A DNA stretch of 64,000 bases from Blautia sp. SC05B48. Lineage in GTDB: Bacteria > Bacillota > Clostridia > Lachnospirales > Lachnospiraceae. Within the stretch, counting starts at the first letter, position 1; each line of letters opens with the position of its first letter. The notes beneath the pieces are model-generated. The model was not told where the DNA came from, searched no databases, and worked only from the letters and a program-made list of their open reading frames with translations. Positions 29,700-38,459 of the stretch are shown here, piece by piece. Location: NCBI RefSeq assembly GCF_005848555.1, contig NZ_CP040518.1, positions 1,425,001 to 1,489,000 on the forward strand, read 5' to 3'. The translations under genes were made by a program, and so were the position numbers.

Positions 29700-29875
29700 G
29701 AGGGGAGGCAGGCTGCTGGTGGTGACGTTAGCGGAGCCCCCGTCAGCGAGGTGAGGATAGCTGCTGCCACCGAGCGCACTGTTTGAGCGAAGCGAGTTTG
29801 CGCGAATGGCAGCAAACCGGCGCCGCAGCCGAGCAGGGGGCGCAGCGTGTCACCACCAGCAGCCTGCCTCCCCTC
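29700..29875. repeat. Palindromic element with 27-bp perfect terminal inverted repeats
   Basis: The arms at 29700-29726 and 29849-29875 are perfect inverted copies. The interior is also largely self-complementary (GCTGCTGCCA against TGGCAGCAAA, GCCCCCG against CAGGGGGC), folding to a centre near GAGCGAAGCGAG. The whole 176 bp forms one long hairpin. It contains no gene. It may be a MITE-like element or a structured RNA. Confidence 0.85.
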
Positions 29876-29998
29876 GCCGTCCCTTCACCAACCGAAGTAC
29901 CACAGCCACCCAATCTCTCACAACCAACCAAACAACCAAACAAACAACCAAACAAACAACCAACCAGGCAGCCTCCCTAAGCCACAACATCACAACAT
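29876..29998. other. Low-complexity CAAC/CAAA tract after the trmN6-like gene
   Basis: The segment is dominated by repeats of AACCA and AACAA on plus (29925-29970) with almost no G or T. There is no gene and no clear terminator. Confidence 0.6.
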
Positions 29999-30739
29999 TC
30001 ACACCATCCGATACAACTCCAAAACATCCTCCGTATAAACCCCCGGCCGCTCATAAACCACCAGCGGCCGCTCAACCCGAATCCTGGAATTCCCGCCCTT
30101 ACAAGCCTCGATCAACACCATATTCGGCTCCTTATCAATAAAAGGATACACCAGCTGCATCCTCTTAGGCTCCAGCTTATACTTCGTCAAAGTCGCCATC
30201 AGCTCCACAAGCCGAAACGGCCTGTGCACCAGAAAAAACCGCCCCCTGTCCTTCAGGACCCGGGCAGCCTGACAAGCCACATCATCAAACGAACACAAAA
30301 TCTCATGCCTCGCGATCGCCTTCGGAAGATGCGGATTCGTCAACCCATGCTGCCCGATCATATACGGCGGATTACACGTCACCACATCAAAAGAAGCCGC
30401 CCCAAAAATCCCGGCAGCCTCCCTGATATCACCCTCAACGATCCGAACCCTGTCCTCAAGACCATTATACCTCACACTACGGTCAGCCATCTCCGCACAC
30501 TCATGCTGGATCTCCAGCCCCGTGAAATGCTCCCCATCCGTACGATCAGAAAGCAAGATCGGAATGATCCCCGTACCGGTCCCCATATCCAGAGCAACCT
30601 CACCCCTCTTCACCCGGGCAAAGCCAGACAACAGAACCGCATCCATCCCAAAGCAAAACTTCTTCGGATCCTGGATCACAAACAACCCATTCTGAAGATC
30701 ATCCACACGCTCACCGCAATAAACCAGATCACTTCTCAT
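29999..30739 (-). CDS. trmN6: tRNA1(Val) (adenine37-N6)-methyltransferase-like protein
   Basis: The 246-residue SAM-dependent methyltransferase has the SAM motif LDMGTGTGIIPILLS and the adenine-N6 catalytic motif NPPYM. It matches the YabB/YfiC group that sits in the holB-ricT-rsmI cluster of Firmicutes. I chose ATG 30739, which overlaps the ricT end by 11 bases and has GGGAG ahead; the longer start at 30799 lies inside ricT. The exact tRNA substrate is assumed from the family. Confidence 0.88.
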   Translation of the reverse strand: MRSDLVYCGERVDDLQNGLFVIQDPKKFCFGMDAVLLSGFARVKRGEVALDMGTGTGIIPILLSDRTDGEHFTGLEIQHECAEMADRSVRYNGLEDRVRIVEGDIREAAGIFGAASFDVVTCNPPYMIGQHGLTNPHLPKAIARHEILCSFDDVACQAARVLKDRGRFFLVHRPFRLVELMATLTKYKLEPKRMQLVYPFIDKEPNMVLIEACKGGNSRIRVERPLVVYERPGVYTEDVLELYRMV

Positions 30740-31628
30740 TCGGCTTCGAATCTCCCTTTTTAACCTCTTTCTCCTCGTGGTCAGCAGAACCGGCACCACC
30801 CTTACCCTTTTTTCTCTTAGGGCGGAACCTCAGATCACGGACCGGAAACTCCTGAATCTCCTTCTCGTCATTCACCTCAACCACGATCTTAACCATCTGC
30901 CGGAGAACATTCACACTCTGGACCGTACCCGAAACACCCTGCGGCGTCGTCACAATATCACCGATACCCGGAAGATTCCGGTTCAGCTCCTCATAAGTCT
31001 CCTGCTCATTCTTCAGACAGCACATCAGACGACCACAGACACCGGAAATCTTCGTCTGGTTCAGAGAAAGATTCTGCTCCTTCGCCATCTTAATGGAAAC
31101 CGGCGCAAACTCCGAAAGATACGTATGACAGCAAAGCGTCCTTCCACAGATACCAATACCGCCAAGGATCTTCGTCTCATCACGGACACCGATCTGACGA
31201 AGCTCGATCCTGGTCTTAAACACAGACGCCAGATCCTTAACCAGCTGTCTGAAATCAATACGGCCATCCGCTGTAAAATAAAACAGCACCTTGTTATTAT
31301 CAAAGGTATACTCCGCATCGATCAGCTTCATCTCAAGCCCATGCTCACGGATCTTCTTCTTGCAGATCTTAAAAGCCTCTTTCTCCTTCCGGCGGTTCTC
31401 AGCCTCATGGTCCTCGTCCTCCTTCGTTGCAACACGGAGAACCTCCTTCAGCGGATGGACCACCTCGTCCTCCTTCACGCTGCGCGGCTCCAGGACAACA
31501 CGGCCATACTCCACACCACGGGCAGTCTCCACGATCACATGATCGCCGACCTTCACCTTATAATTCTTAGGATTAAAATAATAAATCTTACCAACGTTAC
31601 GAAATCTGACTCCAACTACCTTTTCCAT
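30729..31628 (-). CDS. ricT: Regulatory iron-sulfur complex subunit RicT (PSP1 domain)
   Basis: The 299-residue protein contains the PSP1 domain with its conserved cysteines: GICGRTLCCHTYL and GVCGRLMCCLKNEQ (about residues 155-165 and 194-203). In Bacillus RicT (YaaT) works with RicA and RicF in RNase Y-dependent RNA processing, sporulation and biofilm control. The C-terminal ~40 residues are lysine-rich and of low complexity. It follows holB by 1 bp, so the two are tightly coupled. Confidence 0.95.
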   Translation of the reverse strand: MEKVVGVRFRNVGKIYYFNPKNYKVKVGDHVIVETARGVEYGRVVLEPRSVKEDEVVHPLKEVLRVATKEDEDHEAENRRKEKEAFKICKKKIREHGLEMKLIDAEYTFDNNKVLFYFTADGRIDFRQLVKDLASVFKTRIELRQIGVRDETKILGGIGICGRTLCCHTYLSEFAPVSIKMAKEQNLSLNQTKISGVCGRLMCCLKNEQETYEELNRNLPGIGDIVTTPQGVSGTVQSVNVLRQMVKIVVEVNDEKEIQEFPVRDLRFRPKRKKGKGGAGSADHEEKEVKKGDSKPNEK

Positions 31629-31629
31629 T

Positions 31630-32619
31630 CTATTTCTCCCTAATTGTCAGGAACAGGAGCTCCAGGGCAAGTTCGAGATTAACATTGGCACGGAGACGCA
31701 CCTTCGTCTTCTCCAGTGCCTCAAGGATTTTTTCGATATTCTCATAAGAACGCTCGCTGGCCTGCTCTCTGATAAAATTAATCTCCTGTTTAAAAACCAG
31801 GTTGTCAATTTCCCTTGTTGCCTTAAACATCAGAACATCGCGGAACCAGAACTGGAAAATATCCAGATAATCATTGATATTATTCTTATCAGCAGTCAAA
31901 GTCTTGATCGCCTCTGTCAGCTCATAAACCTCCATGGAATTGGCATATTTCAAAATCTTCAGGGCATTGGCAGTCATATCCGCAAACTCCTGAGAAGTAG
32001 CAGCCTCCTTCGCCTTGCCGATACTGCCCTGCGCATAAGACGCATCGATCTCAGCCTGATAATCCGGCACCTGAAGATGCTCCATCAGATATTCCTTCAC
32101 AAGACTGTCATCCACCACCTTCAGATCCAGACGCACACATCTGGAACGGATCGTAGGAAGAAGACTGTCGATATTGCTTGTCAGCAGCATGATCACCGCA
32201 TATTCCGGCGGTTCCTCGATAGTTTTCAAAATGGCATTCTGCGCCTGCACCGTCATCATCTCCGCATCCGGAATGATGTAGATCTTATACGGACTGCAGT
32301 ACGGCTTGATATCCACATCACGCACAACCTGGTCACGCACCTCGTCAATGCTGATGCTTCCAGGCTTCTCATGAGTTACTGTAATGATATCCGGATGATT
32401 CTTGCCGATCACCTTCTTACAGGAATCACAAGTCATACACGGTTCAGACTCTCCCGATTCACACTGCAGTGCTGCCGCAAAAGTCCCCGCAAGAAGCTTC
32501 TTGCCGGATCCCGGTTCCCCTGTAAAAATATAAGAGTGGGATACCTTCCCTGTCTCTATCGCATTCTTCAAATGCCTGATTATATCGTCATGGCCGATGA
32601 TGTCATGAAATCCTGCCAT
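31630..32619 (-). CDS. holB: DNA polymerase III subunit delta'
   Basis: The 329-residue clamp-loader subunit has a P-loop GEPGSGKK. It has a zinc-binding cluster CESGESEPCMTCDSCKK (about residues 50-66). The AAA+ sensor region is NAILKTIEEPPEYAVIMLLTSN. I chose ATG 32619 (MAGFHDIIGH), preceded by AGAGGTGATT; the longer start at 32670 adds a non-family segment. It sits in the conserved decarboxylase-kinase-holB-ricT order known from Bacillus. Confidence 0.94.
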   Translation of the reverse strand: MAGFHDIIGHDDIIRHLKNAIETGKVSHSYIFTGEPGSGKKLLAGTFAAALQCESGESEPCMTCDSCKKVIGKNHPDIITVTHEKPGSISIDEVRDQVVRDVDIKPYCSPYKIYIIPDAEMMTVQAQNAILKTIEEPPEYAVIMLLTSNIDSLLPTIRSRCVRLDLKVVDDSLVKEYLMEHLQVPDYQAEIDASYAQGSIGKAKEAATSQEFADMTANALKILKYANSMEVYELTEAIKTLTADKNNINDYLDIFQFWFRDVLMFKATREIDNLVFKQEINFIREQASERSYENIEKILEALEKTKVRLRANVNLELALELLFLTIREK

Positions 32620-32720
32620 AAGAATCACCTCTTTCTGCCTTTTGTGCCCTCCGTTATACCCGGCGGACATCTTTCAACTAATTATAACATAATCTTCTGT
32701 ATAAAAAAAACTATTTTTCC

Positions 32721-33308
32721 TTATTGCACAGATTTTATATAATTTACGATCTCCTTCACACATTCATCCAGATTATGATTCTCAAAACGCTTCCATATAC
32801 CTGCTTTAAGAATATTTTCCTCGGAAAAATCATTCTGGTCTGCCAGAAAACGCCTGCACATCTCCTCGTACTTCGGCACCTCCTGGGTCTTCTCCCTGGC
32901 AAGCGCACGCTCCAGACGCTCTCCGTCTTCCACCTCTATATAAACCGGCCACATCACTTCATTACCGTAATACTCCCGGAGCCTCACAAAAGACTCCAGT
33001 GTACCGATCCCCAGATAGCTGTCATTTCCCACAGACACCTGCCCGTCATCCGCAGTAAAATATGTCCATGGCCCGTAAACCGTCTGATAAGTACGCGCCT
33101 CGATCAGCTTCCCGTTTCTTCGGAACTCCTTCAGTTTATTCTCATCCGCAAAAAAATATTCTCTCCCATTCACCTCTCCATCCCGGATCGGACGGGTAGT
33201 ATAGATCACAAGCCGCTTAAGCCCCAGCTCCTGATCCCCCTCCAGCTGTCTGTAAATACTGTCCTTACCGGAAGAGCTTTTTCCCATAATGTAAAAAATC
33301 TTTCCCAT
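32721..33308 (-). CDS. Guanylate kinase-like nucleotide kinase
   Basis: The 195-residue P-loop kinase has MGKSSSGKDSIY as its phosphate-binding loop. It has the guanylate-kinase signature region TTRPIRDGEVNGREYFF (about residues 39-55). In Bacillus the gene between the decarboxylase and holB is thymidylate kinase; this protein has the GMP-kinase type of nucleotide-binding loop instead, so it may phosphorylate GMP or have a signalling role. ATG 33308 has AGAGGAG 4-5 bases ahead; longer starts overlap the decarboxylase. A separate housekeeping gmk elsewhere is likely but not visible. Confidence 0.85.
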   Translation of the reverse strand: MGKIFYIMGKSSSGKDSIYRQLEGDQELGLKRLVIYTTRPIRDGEVNGREYFFADENKLKEFRRNGKLIEARTYQTVYGPWTYFTADDGQVSVGNDSYLGIGTLESFVRLREYYGNEVMWPVYIEVEDGERLERALAREKTQEVPKYEEMCRRFLADQNDFSEENILKAGIWKRFENHNLDECVKEIVNYIKSVQ

Positions 33309-33384
33309 ATGTCTCCTCTGCTGCATATGCGTTACTATACACGCTCTGCTCCGTAATACACAGAGCAGTCTGCTGCCACGCACC

Positions 33385-34821
33385 TCACTCATTTCTCACA
33401 ACACACACCGTCTCACTGGTCTGGTCGCTCAGGCCCTGGACCTCAAAGCCCTGTTCCAGGTATCTTCTCACATTTTTTACGAAATGTCCAGAAATCTGTT
33501 CCCCCGGAACAATCAGCGGGATCCCCGGCGGATAAAGATACGCAAACTCCCCGGACGTCCGTCCGATACACTCATCCAGCGGACACCGCTCACTCTCCGC
33601 ATCCATAGCCTGGGAGATCCGCATGACCTGCTTCATTTTTCCGTTTTTCAAGGGCACCCTCTCCACAGCCTCTTCTCTGTATTTTAACGATTCACGACGG
33701 TCGATCTCTTCAATAGCATCACAAAGCCGCTCAAAACCCTCCGCAGTATCACCCACAGCCGCCAGCGCCAGCACATAATTCTCCGCTTCCATCTCCATTT
33801 CCAGATGAAACTCCCTCCGGAGGATCTGATGCAGCTCCCGACCGTTCAGCGAACTGTTCACAGTAGAAAGCAATATCTTGGATCTGTCAAAATCAAAAAC
33901 TCTCTGGCACTCACAGGCCTGCGGCGTCACCAGCCGGATATACTTACACTCGGAAAGACGCCTGCGTGCTTTTTCCAGATTCTCCGTAAACACACGGAAC
34001 ATCTCATCCCCCTCACGCTCCAGCTTATCCATGCACGCATCAATGCTGCTCATAAGAATATAAGAAGGACTGCTGCTCTGATAGATTCCCAGAAAACGCT
34101 TCAGTTTTTGCCGGCTCACCCGATCACTGCACAGATGGAGCACCCCCGTCTGAGTCAAACAGGGCAGCGTCTTATGCACACTGTTGATCACCACATCCGC
34201 ACCAAGCTGCGCCGCAGACACCGGAAAATAATCCGAAAACCGAAAATGCGCCCCGTGAGCCTCATCAACGATCAACGGCACACCATAGTGATGCGCGATC
34301 TCCGCGATCCTCGCCACATCCGACACGATCCCGTCATAAGTCGGCGAAGTGATCAGCACCGCCTGGATATCCGGATTTTCCGCCAGATACATTTCCACAC
34401 GGCCGGGTGAAATCCCTCCGTTTATCCCCAATTTCGGATCTTCATGTGGATAAATATACGTAGCACTCAGCTCCCGCAGATAAATCGCATGGTAAACCGC
34501 CTTATGGCAGTTCCTTGCCACCAGGATCTGTCCCCCCTTATCCACAGCCGCAGACACCGCCGCCAGAATCGCCCCGGAGCTTCCATTAATACTGTAAAAA
34601 CTCTCCGGCACACCATAAAGCCGTGCAGCATCCTCCTGGGCCCTTTTCAAAATATCCTCAGCATGATGCAGGTTATCAAACCCGTCAATCTCCGTAATAT
34701 CCCTCTCCACCGGAAAATCCCCCTCCACAGCCAGCGGATTCCTCTTATGCCCCGGCATATGAAACGGATAAAAATCACTCTTACCATACGCTTCCAGTTT
34801 CTTGTATAATCTGTCTTCCAT
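33385..34821 (-). CDS. Orn/Lys/Arg decarboxylase family PLP enzyme
   Basis: The 478-residue PLP-dependent decarboxylase matches the YaaO/SpeA type. The N-terminus has DFYPFHMPGHKR. The PLP site is INSVHKTLPCLTQTG, with the Schiff-base Lys at about residue 217, and IVDEAHGAHF supplies the cofactor Asp. The product would be putrescine, cadaverine or agmatine, feeding polyamine pools. The C-terminal domain contains LYPPGIPLIVPGE, typical of the family. It heads the conserved cluster that runs through holB to rsmI. The substrate cannot be decided from the sequence. Confidence 0.92.
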   Translation of the reverse strand: MEDRLYKKLEAYGKSDFYPFHMPGHKRNPLAVEGDFPVERDITEIDGFDNLHHAEDILKRAQEDAARLYGVPESFYSINGSSGAILAAVSAAVDKGGQILVARNCHKAVYHAIYLRELSATYIYPHEDPKLGINGGISPGRVEMYLAENPDIQAVLITSPTYDGIVSDVARIAEIAHHYGVPLIVDEAHGAHFRFSDYFPVSAAQLGADVVINSVHKTLPCLTQTGVLHLCSDRVSRQKLKRFLGIYQSSSPSYILMSSIDACMDKLEREGDEMFRVFTENLEKARRRLSECKYIRLVTPQACECQRVFDFDRSKILLSTVNSSLNGRELHQILRREFHLEMEMEAENYVLALAAVGDTAEGFERLCDAIEEIDRRESLKYREEAVERVPLKNGKMKQVMRISQAMDAESERCPLDECIGRTSGEFAYLYPPGIPLIVPGEQISGHFVKNVRRYLEQGFEVQGLSDQTSETVCVVRNE

Positions 34822-34840
34822 AGTTCGTCCTTTTCATCTT

Positions 34841-34880
34841 AAAAACAAGGAGGGGCTATCACCATACGATATTCCCCTCC
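34841..34880 (-). terminator. Terminator after the response regulator gene
   Basis: On minus the stem GGAGGGG/CCCCTCC, with an ~18-nt loop, is followed by TTGTTTTT. It lies just after the response regulator stop. Confidence 0.82.
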
Positions 34881-34898
34881 ATTTTTATCACATTTCTG

Positions 34899-35588
34899 TC
34901 ACACCTTAAACCGGTACCCCACACCCCAGATCGTCTCAATATACTGCGGCTTGGCCGTATTAAACTCGATCTTCTCACGGATCTTCTTGATATGCACCGT
35001 AACTGTAGCGATATCACCCACAGACTCCATATCCCAGATCTCCCGGAAAAGCTCCTCCTTGGTAAAAACCCTGTTCGGATTCTCAGCCAGAAAAGTCAAA
35101 AGATCAAACTCCTTGGTAGTAAACGTAGTCTCCTCACCATTGACCCACACACGCCTGGCCGTCTTATCGATCTTAATACCACGGATCTCGATCACATCAT
35201 TCTTATGCACATTGGAACCAACCAGCCGGTTATAACGCTCCATATGCGCCTTCACACGTGCAACCAGCTCACTTGGGCTGAACGGCTTGGTCATATAATC
35301 ATCCGCGCCAAGACCCAGTCCCCGGATCTTATCGATATCATCCTTCTTGGCCGAAACCATAATGATCGGCGTATTCTTCTCCTCACGGACCTGCCGGCAG
35401 ATATCAAAGCCATCCACCTCCGGAAGCATCAGATCCAGGATGATCAGATCAAACTCCTCCTTCATGGCACGTACAAGCCCCGTATCACCACGATTCTCGA
35501 TCTCCACCTCAAAACCCGAAAGCTCCAGGTAATCCTTCTCCAGATCCGCGATCGCTTCCTCATCCTCTATGATCAAAATCCTACTCAT
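34899..35588 (-). CDS. OmpR-family response regulator
   Basis: The 229-residue regulator has a receiver domain (1-118) with acidic pocket EDEE, phosphoacceptor Asp in LIILDLMLPEVDG (about residue 52) and Lys in MTKPFSPSEL. A winged-helix DNA-binding domain follows (~130-228, TVTVHIKKIREKIE and IWGVGYRFKV). Its start overlaps the histidine kinase stop by 8 bases; here the regulator lies downstream of the kinase gene on minus. Target genes are unknown. Confidence 0.95.
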   Translation of the reverse strand: MSRILIIEDEEAIADLEKDYLELSGFEVEIENRGDTGLVRAMKEEFDLIILDLMLPEVDGFDICRQVREEKNTPIIMVSAKKDDIDKIRGLGLGADDYMTKPFSPSELVARVKAHMERYNRLVGSNVHKNDVIEIRGIKIDKTARRVWVNGEETTFTTKEFDLLTFLAENPNRVFTKEELFREIWDMESVGDIATVTVHIKKIREKIEFNTAKPQYIETIWGVGYRFKV

Positions 35589-36738
35589 TCATCGGTACCT
35601 CCTGATATTTTCTGAGAACAAAATACATGATCGTTCCGATTCCCAGCCGGCTTGTGGCCCAGACCTTTCCACCATGATCCTCCATGATCTTCTTTACGAT
35701 GGAAAGTCCGATACCGCTTCCTCCCTTGGAAGAATTCCTGGAAACATCGGTACGGTAAAAACGGTCAAAAATATACGGCAGATCCTTGGCGGCAATACCC
35801 TTGCCGTTATCCTCGATCTCCACCTGGATAAAATCACCCACATCCTTCACCCGGAGCTGGATGATCCCCCTTGGCTTCTCCATATACTTAATGGCATTAC
35901 TCACAATATTATGGATCACACGGCGGATCTGCTCACCATCCGCAATAACCTGCACACCCTTCTCCACATAATTGGCATACACAAGCTCGATCCCCCTGGT
36001 CTCCATCTCAAGCCCAAGCTCCTCCGCACAATCCGAAAAATAATCCTCCACATTCAGCTTGCTGAACGTATACGGAATACGGTTGGTATCGATCTTGGAA
36101 TAAAAGGTCAGCTCATTGATCAGATGATCCATCTCATTGGTCTTATTATAAATGGTACGCACATACCGGTCCATCTTCTCCGGCGTATCCGCCACACCAT
36201 CCATGATTCCCTCCACATAACCCTTCACCGCAGTGATCGGCGTCTTCAGGTCATGGGAAATATTGCTGATCAGCTCCTTATTCTCCTTATCCATCAGGAT
36301 CTTCTCTTCCGTGGACTCCTTCAGACGCTTACGCATCTCCTCAAAATCCTGGCAAAGCTGGGAAAATTCATCATTCCCCTCAACCTCCAGCACAAAATCC
36401 AGATTCCCCTCCTTGATGTTCTTGGTAGCCTTCTTAAGCTTCACCAGCGGAACCGCAATACTCCTGTAGATCCACAGCCCCACTGACAAAGCAGTAAAAA
36501 CAAGGATGATCGTTGCGGTCAGGATCATATCCTTGGCCATCAGCTTCACCTGGTTACTGGAAGACTGCGCCAGAGAAATATCATAGACCATCTGGCTGGA
36601 GTCCGAAGCCTGGCTGCTGCTCTCCTGCACATGCCTCGCCTGCGTCTGGCTGAACCCGTACAGACTTGCGGAAAAAAGAAGCAACGGCAGCAAGATGATC
36701 GCAACGAAGCCCACAATAATACGTGTTTTTAACTTCAT
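35581..36738 (-). CDS. Sensor histidine kinase, HAMP-containing
   Basis: The 385-residue membrane kinase has two transmembrane helices (~5-27 and ~68-92) around a short outer loop of ~40 residues, then a HAMP linker (~90-145). The phosphoacceptor His is in ISHDLKTPITAVKG. The N-box is HNIVSNAIKYM and the G-boxes are VEIEDNGKGI and GGSGIGLSIVKKIMEDHGG. With so little outside the membrane, it probably senses an envelope or membrane signal. It overlaps the regulator gene. Which half is the regulator's cognate stimulus is unknown. Confidence 0.95.
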   Translation of the reverse strand: MKLKTRIIVGFVAIILLPLLLFSASLYGFSQTQARHVQESSSQASDSSQMVYDISLAQSSSNQVKLMAKDMILTATIILVFTALSVGLWIYRSIAVPLVKLKKATKNIKEGNLDFVLEVEGNDEFSQLCQDFEEMRKRLKESTEEKILMDKENKELISNISHDLKTPITAVKGYVEGIMDGVADTPEKMDRYVRTIYNKTNEMDHLINELTFYSKIDTNRIPYTFSKLNVEDYFSDCAEELGLEMETRGIELVYANYVEKGVQVIADGEQIRRVIHNIVSNAIKYMEKPRGIIQLRVKDVGDFIQVEIEDNGKGIAAKDLPYIFDRFYRTDVSRNSSKGGSGIGLSIVKKIMEDHGGKVWATSRLGIGTIMYFVLRKYQEVPMNE

Positions 36739-36821
36739 CTGTATCTCCGTCCTTTATAAATTCACACATTCACATACACGTATTATAACATAAACTATAT
36801 TCCCTATCTCTAAATTTTCTA

Positions 36822-36857
36822 TAAAAAAGCCCCCGGTACTGATACTACCGGGGGCTT
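36822..36857 (-). terminator. Terminator after metK
   Basis: The perfect 11-12-bp stem AAGCCCCCGGTA/TACCGGGGGCTT is followed by a T-run on minus. It lies ~25 bp after metK. Confidence 0.92.
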
Positions 36858-36880
36858 CACTCTTTATTCTTCTGAAACGA

Positions 36881-38083
36881 TTATTCGTAGCTGTTGCAAA
36901 GATACTTCTTCAGAGTCTCAACCTTGTCCAGATGCTCCCATGGAAGATCAACATCTGTACGGCCGAAATGACCATAAGCAGCAGTCTGCTTGTAGATCGG
37001 ACGGCGAAGGTCAAGCATCTTGATGATACCAGCCGGACGAAGATCAAAATTCTCACGAACGATCTCAACAAGCTTGGTCTCAGAAAGCTTACCTGTTCCG
37101 AAGGTATTCACACTGACAGAAGTCGGATGCGCAACACCGATCGCATAGGAAAGCTGAATCTCACACTTGTCAGCAAGACCGGCTGCAACAATGTTCTTTG
37201 CAACATAACGTGCAGCATAAGCAGCAGAACGGTCAACCTTTGTGCAATCCTTACCGGAAAAAGCACCGCCGCCGTGACGTCCTGTTCCGCCGTAGGTATC
37301 AACGATGATCTTACGACCTGTCAGACCACTGTCACCGTGAGGTCCGCCGATAACAAAACGACCTGTCGGATTGATGAAATACTTCGTATCCGCATCAACC
37401 ATATCAGCCGGAATGATCGCATCAAAAACATACTTCTTAATATCCTCATGGATCTGCTCCTGAGTAACATCCGGATCATGCTGTGTAGAGCATACAACAG
37501 CATCGATTCTCTTCGGCTTGCCAGCCTCATCATACTCAACAGTAACCTGAGTCTTTCCATCTGGTCTTAAATATTTCAGAGTGCCGTCCTTACGAACCTT
37601 TGTCAGCTGCTGAGCAAGCTTGTGAGCCATGTTGATGGCATATGGCATATACTCCTCAGTCTCATTGGAAGCATAACCAAACTGAAGACCCTGGTCACCG
37701 GCACCGATGGAATCCAGCTCGTCCTCATTCATATCGTCCTCTTTCTGCTCAAGAGCCTTGTCAACACCCATAGCGATATCTGTGGACTGCTTGTCAAGTG
37801 ATGTGATAACCGCACAGGTATCTGCGTCAAAGCCATAATCCGCATTGTCATATCCGATCTCACGGATAGTATCGCGAACGATCTTCTGGATATCAACATT
37901 AGCCTTGGTTGTGATCTCGCCCATAACAAGTACAAGACCTGTTGTAGTAGCAGTCTCGCAGGCAACACGGCTCATCGGATCCTGTGCCATCATAGCATCA
38001 AGGATCGCATCGGAAATAGAGTCGCAGACCTTGTCAGGATGACCCTCAGTTACAGATTCAGATGTAAATAAAATTTTCTCCAT
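36881..38083 (-). CDS. metK: S-adenosylmethionine synthetase
   Basis: The 400-residue enzyme makes SAM from methionine and ATP. Signatures are [24 protein letters not shown] near the N-terminus, the GAGDQG hexapeptide (about residue 118) and [23 protein letters not shown] with the P-loop-like nonapeptide. I chose ATG 38083 (MEKILFTSE), preceded by AAGGAG; the longer start at 38167 runs into the riboswitch terminator. It is expressed alone under a SAM-I riboswitch, so its own product shuts it off. Confidence 0.97.
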   Translation of the reverse strand: MEKILFTSESVTEGHPDKVCDSISDAILDAMMAQDPMSRVACETATTTGLVLVMGEITTKANVDIQKIVRDTIREIGYDNADYGFDADTCAVITSLDKQSTDIAMGVDKALEQKEDDMNEDELDSIGAGDQGLQFGYASNETEEYMPYAINMAHKLAQQLTKVRKDGTLKYLRPDGKTQVTVEYDEAGKPKRIDAVVCSTQHDPDVTQEQIHEDIKKYVFDAIIPADMVDADTKYFINPTGRFVIGGPHGDSGLTGRKIIVDTYGGTGRHGGGAFSGKDCTKVDRSAAYAARYVAKNIVAAGLADKCEIQLSYAIGVAHPTSVSVNTFGTGKLSETKLVEIVRENFDLRPAGIIKMLDLRRPIYKQTAAYGHFGRTDVDLPWEHLDKVETLKKYLCNSYE

Positions 38084-38121
38084 GATCTTCTCCTTTTGTA
38101 ATAAAACAATGGTTATATACA

Positions 38122-38272
38122 TAAAAAACAGCCCGTACAATCCGGACTGTTTAAATTCTGTAAACAATCCTCTTATTGTTCGATTGCTCGCTCAGGTTGG
38201 CACCTTCCTGGGTTATCCGGGGTTGCCGTGGCTTCATAGATCCTTTGTATCTCCACCACTCTGAATAAAAGG
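38122..38272 (-). ncRNA. SAM-I (S-box) riboswitch with terminator, controlling metK
   Basis: On minus the aptamer (38272-38169) has S-box landmarks in order: AGAGTGGTGGAG, CTATGAAGCCACGGCAACC and AAGGTGCCAACCTGAGCGAG. The P1 strands are CCTTTTATTC and GAACAATAAGAGG. It is followed by a terminator at 38153-38126 (AAACAGTCCGG/CGGGCTGTTT, then a T-run). SAM binding stabilises P1 and permits termination, so metK is off when SAM is plentiful. Confidence 0.95.
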
Positions 38273-38302
38273 CTATCTTTTATGAAATTTACTGCAACAC
38301 AT

Positions 38303-38331
38303 ACAATATACTTATCATACCAAAATGTCAA
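38303..38331 (-). promoter_or_regulatory. Sigma-A promoter of the metK riboswitch
   Basis: A perfect TTGACA (38326-38331) and TATTGT (38303-38308) are separated by 17 bp. The start point would be ~20 bp before the aptamer. Confidence 0.85.
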
Positions 38332-38393
38332 GAGCAATTTTCGATAAAAAATATCACCCGCTGCTTTTTCATCCCCAATACGTAAATATTCCA

Positions 38394-38430
38394 AAAAAAG
38401 AACCGGGCATCCACATCGCCCGGTTCTTCC
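38394..38430 (-). terminator. Terminator of the pilus operon
   Basis: The perfect 10-bp stem AGAACCGGGC/GCCCGGTTCT is followed by seven Ts on minus. It lies ~30 bp after the minor pilin stop. Confidence 0.92.
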
Positions 38431-38459
38431 ATTGATCATCCTTCAGAACGATCCGTTAT

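Noticed and set aside
29084-29754. Two overlapping plus-strand open frames across the 87-bp repeats
   Set aside because: The period is a multiple of three, so frames stay open by periodicity; no ribosome site or family.
38173-38439. Minus-strand 88-codon open frame
   Set aside because: It overlaps the SAM-I aptamer and metK promoter; not coding.
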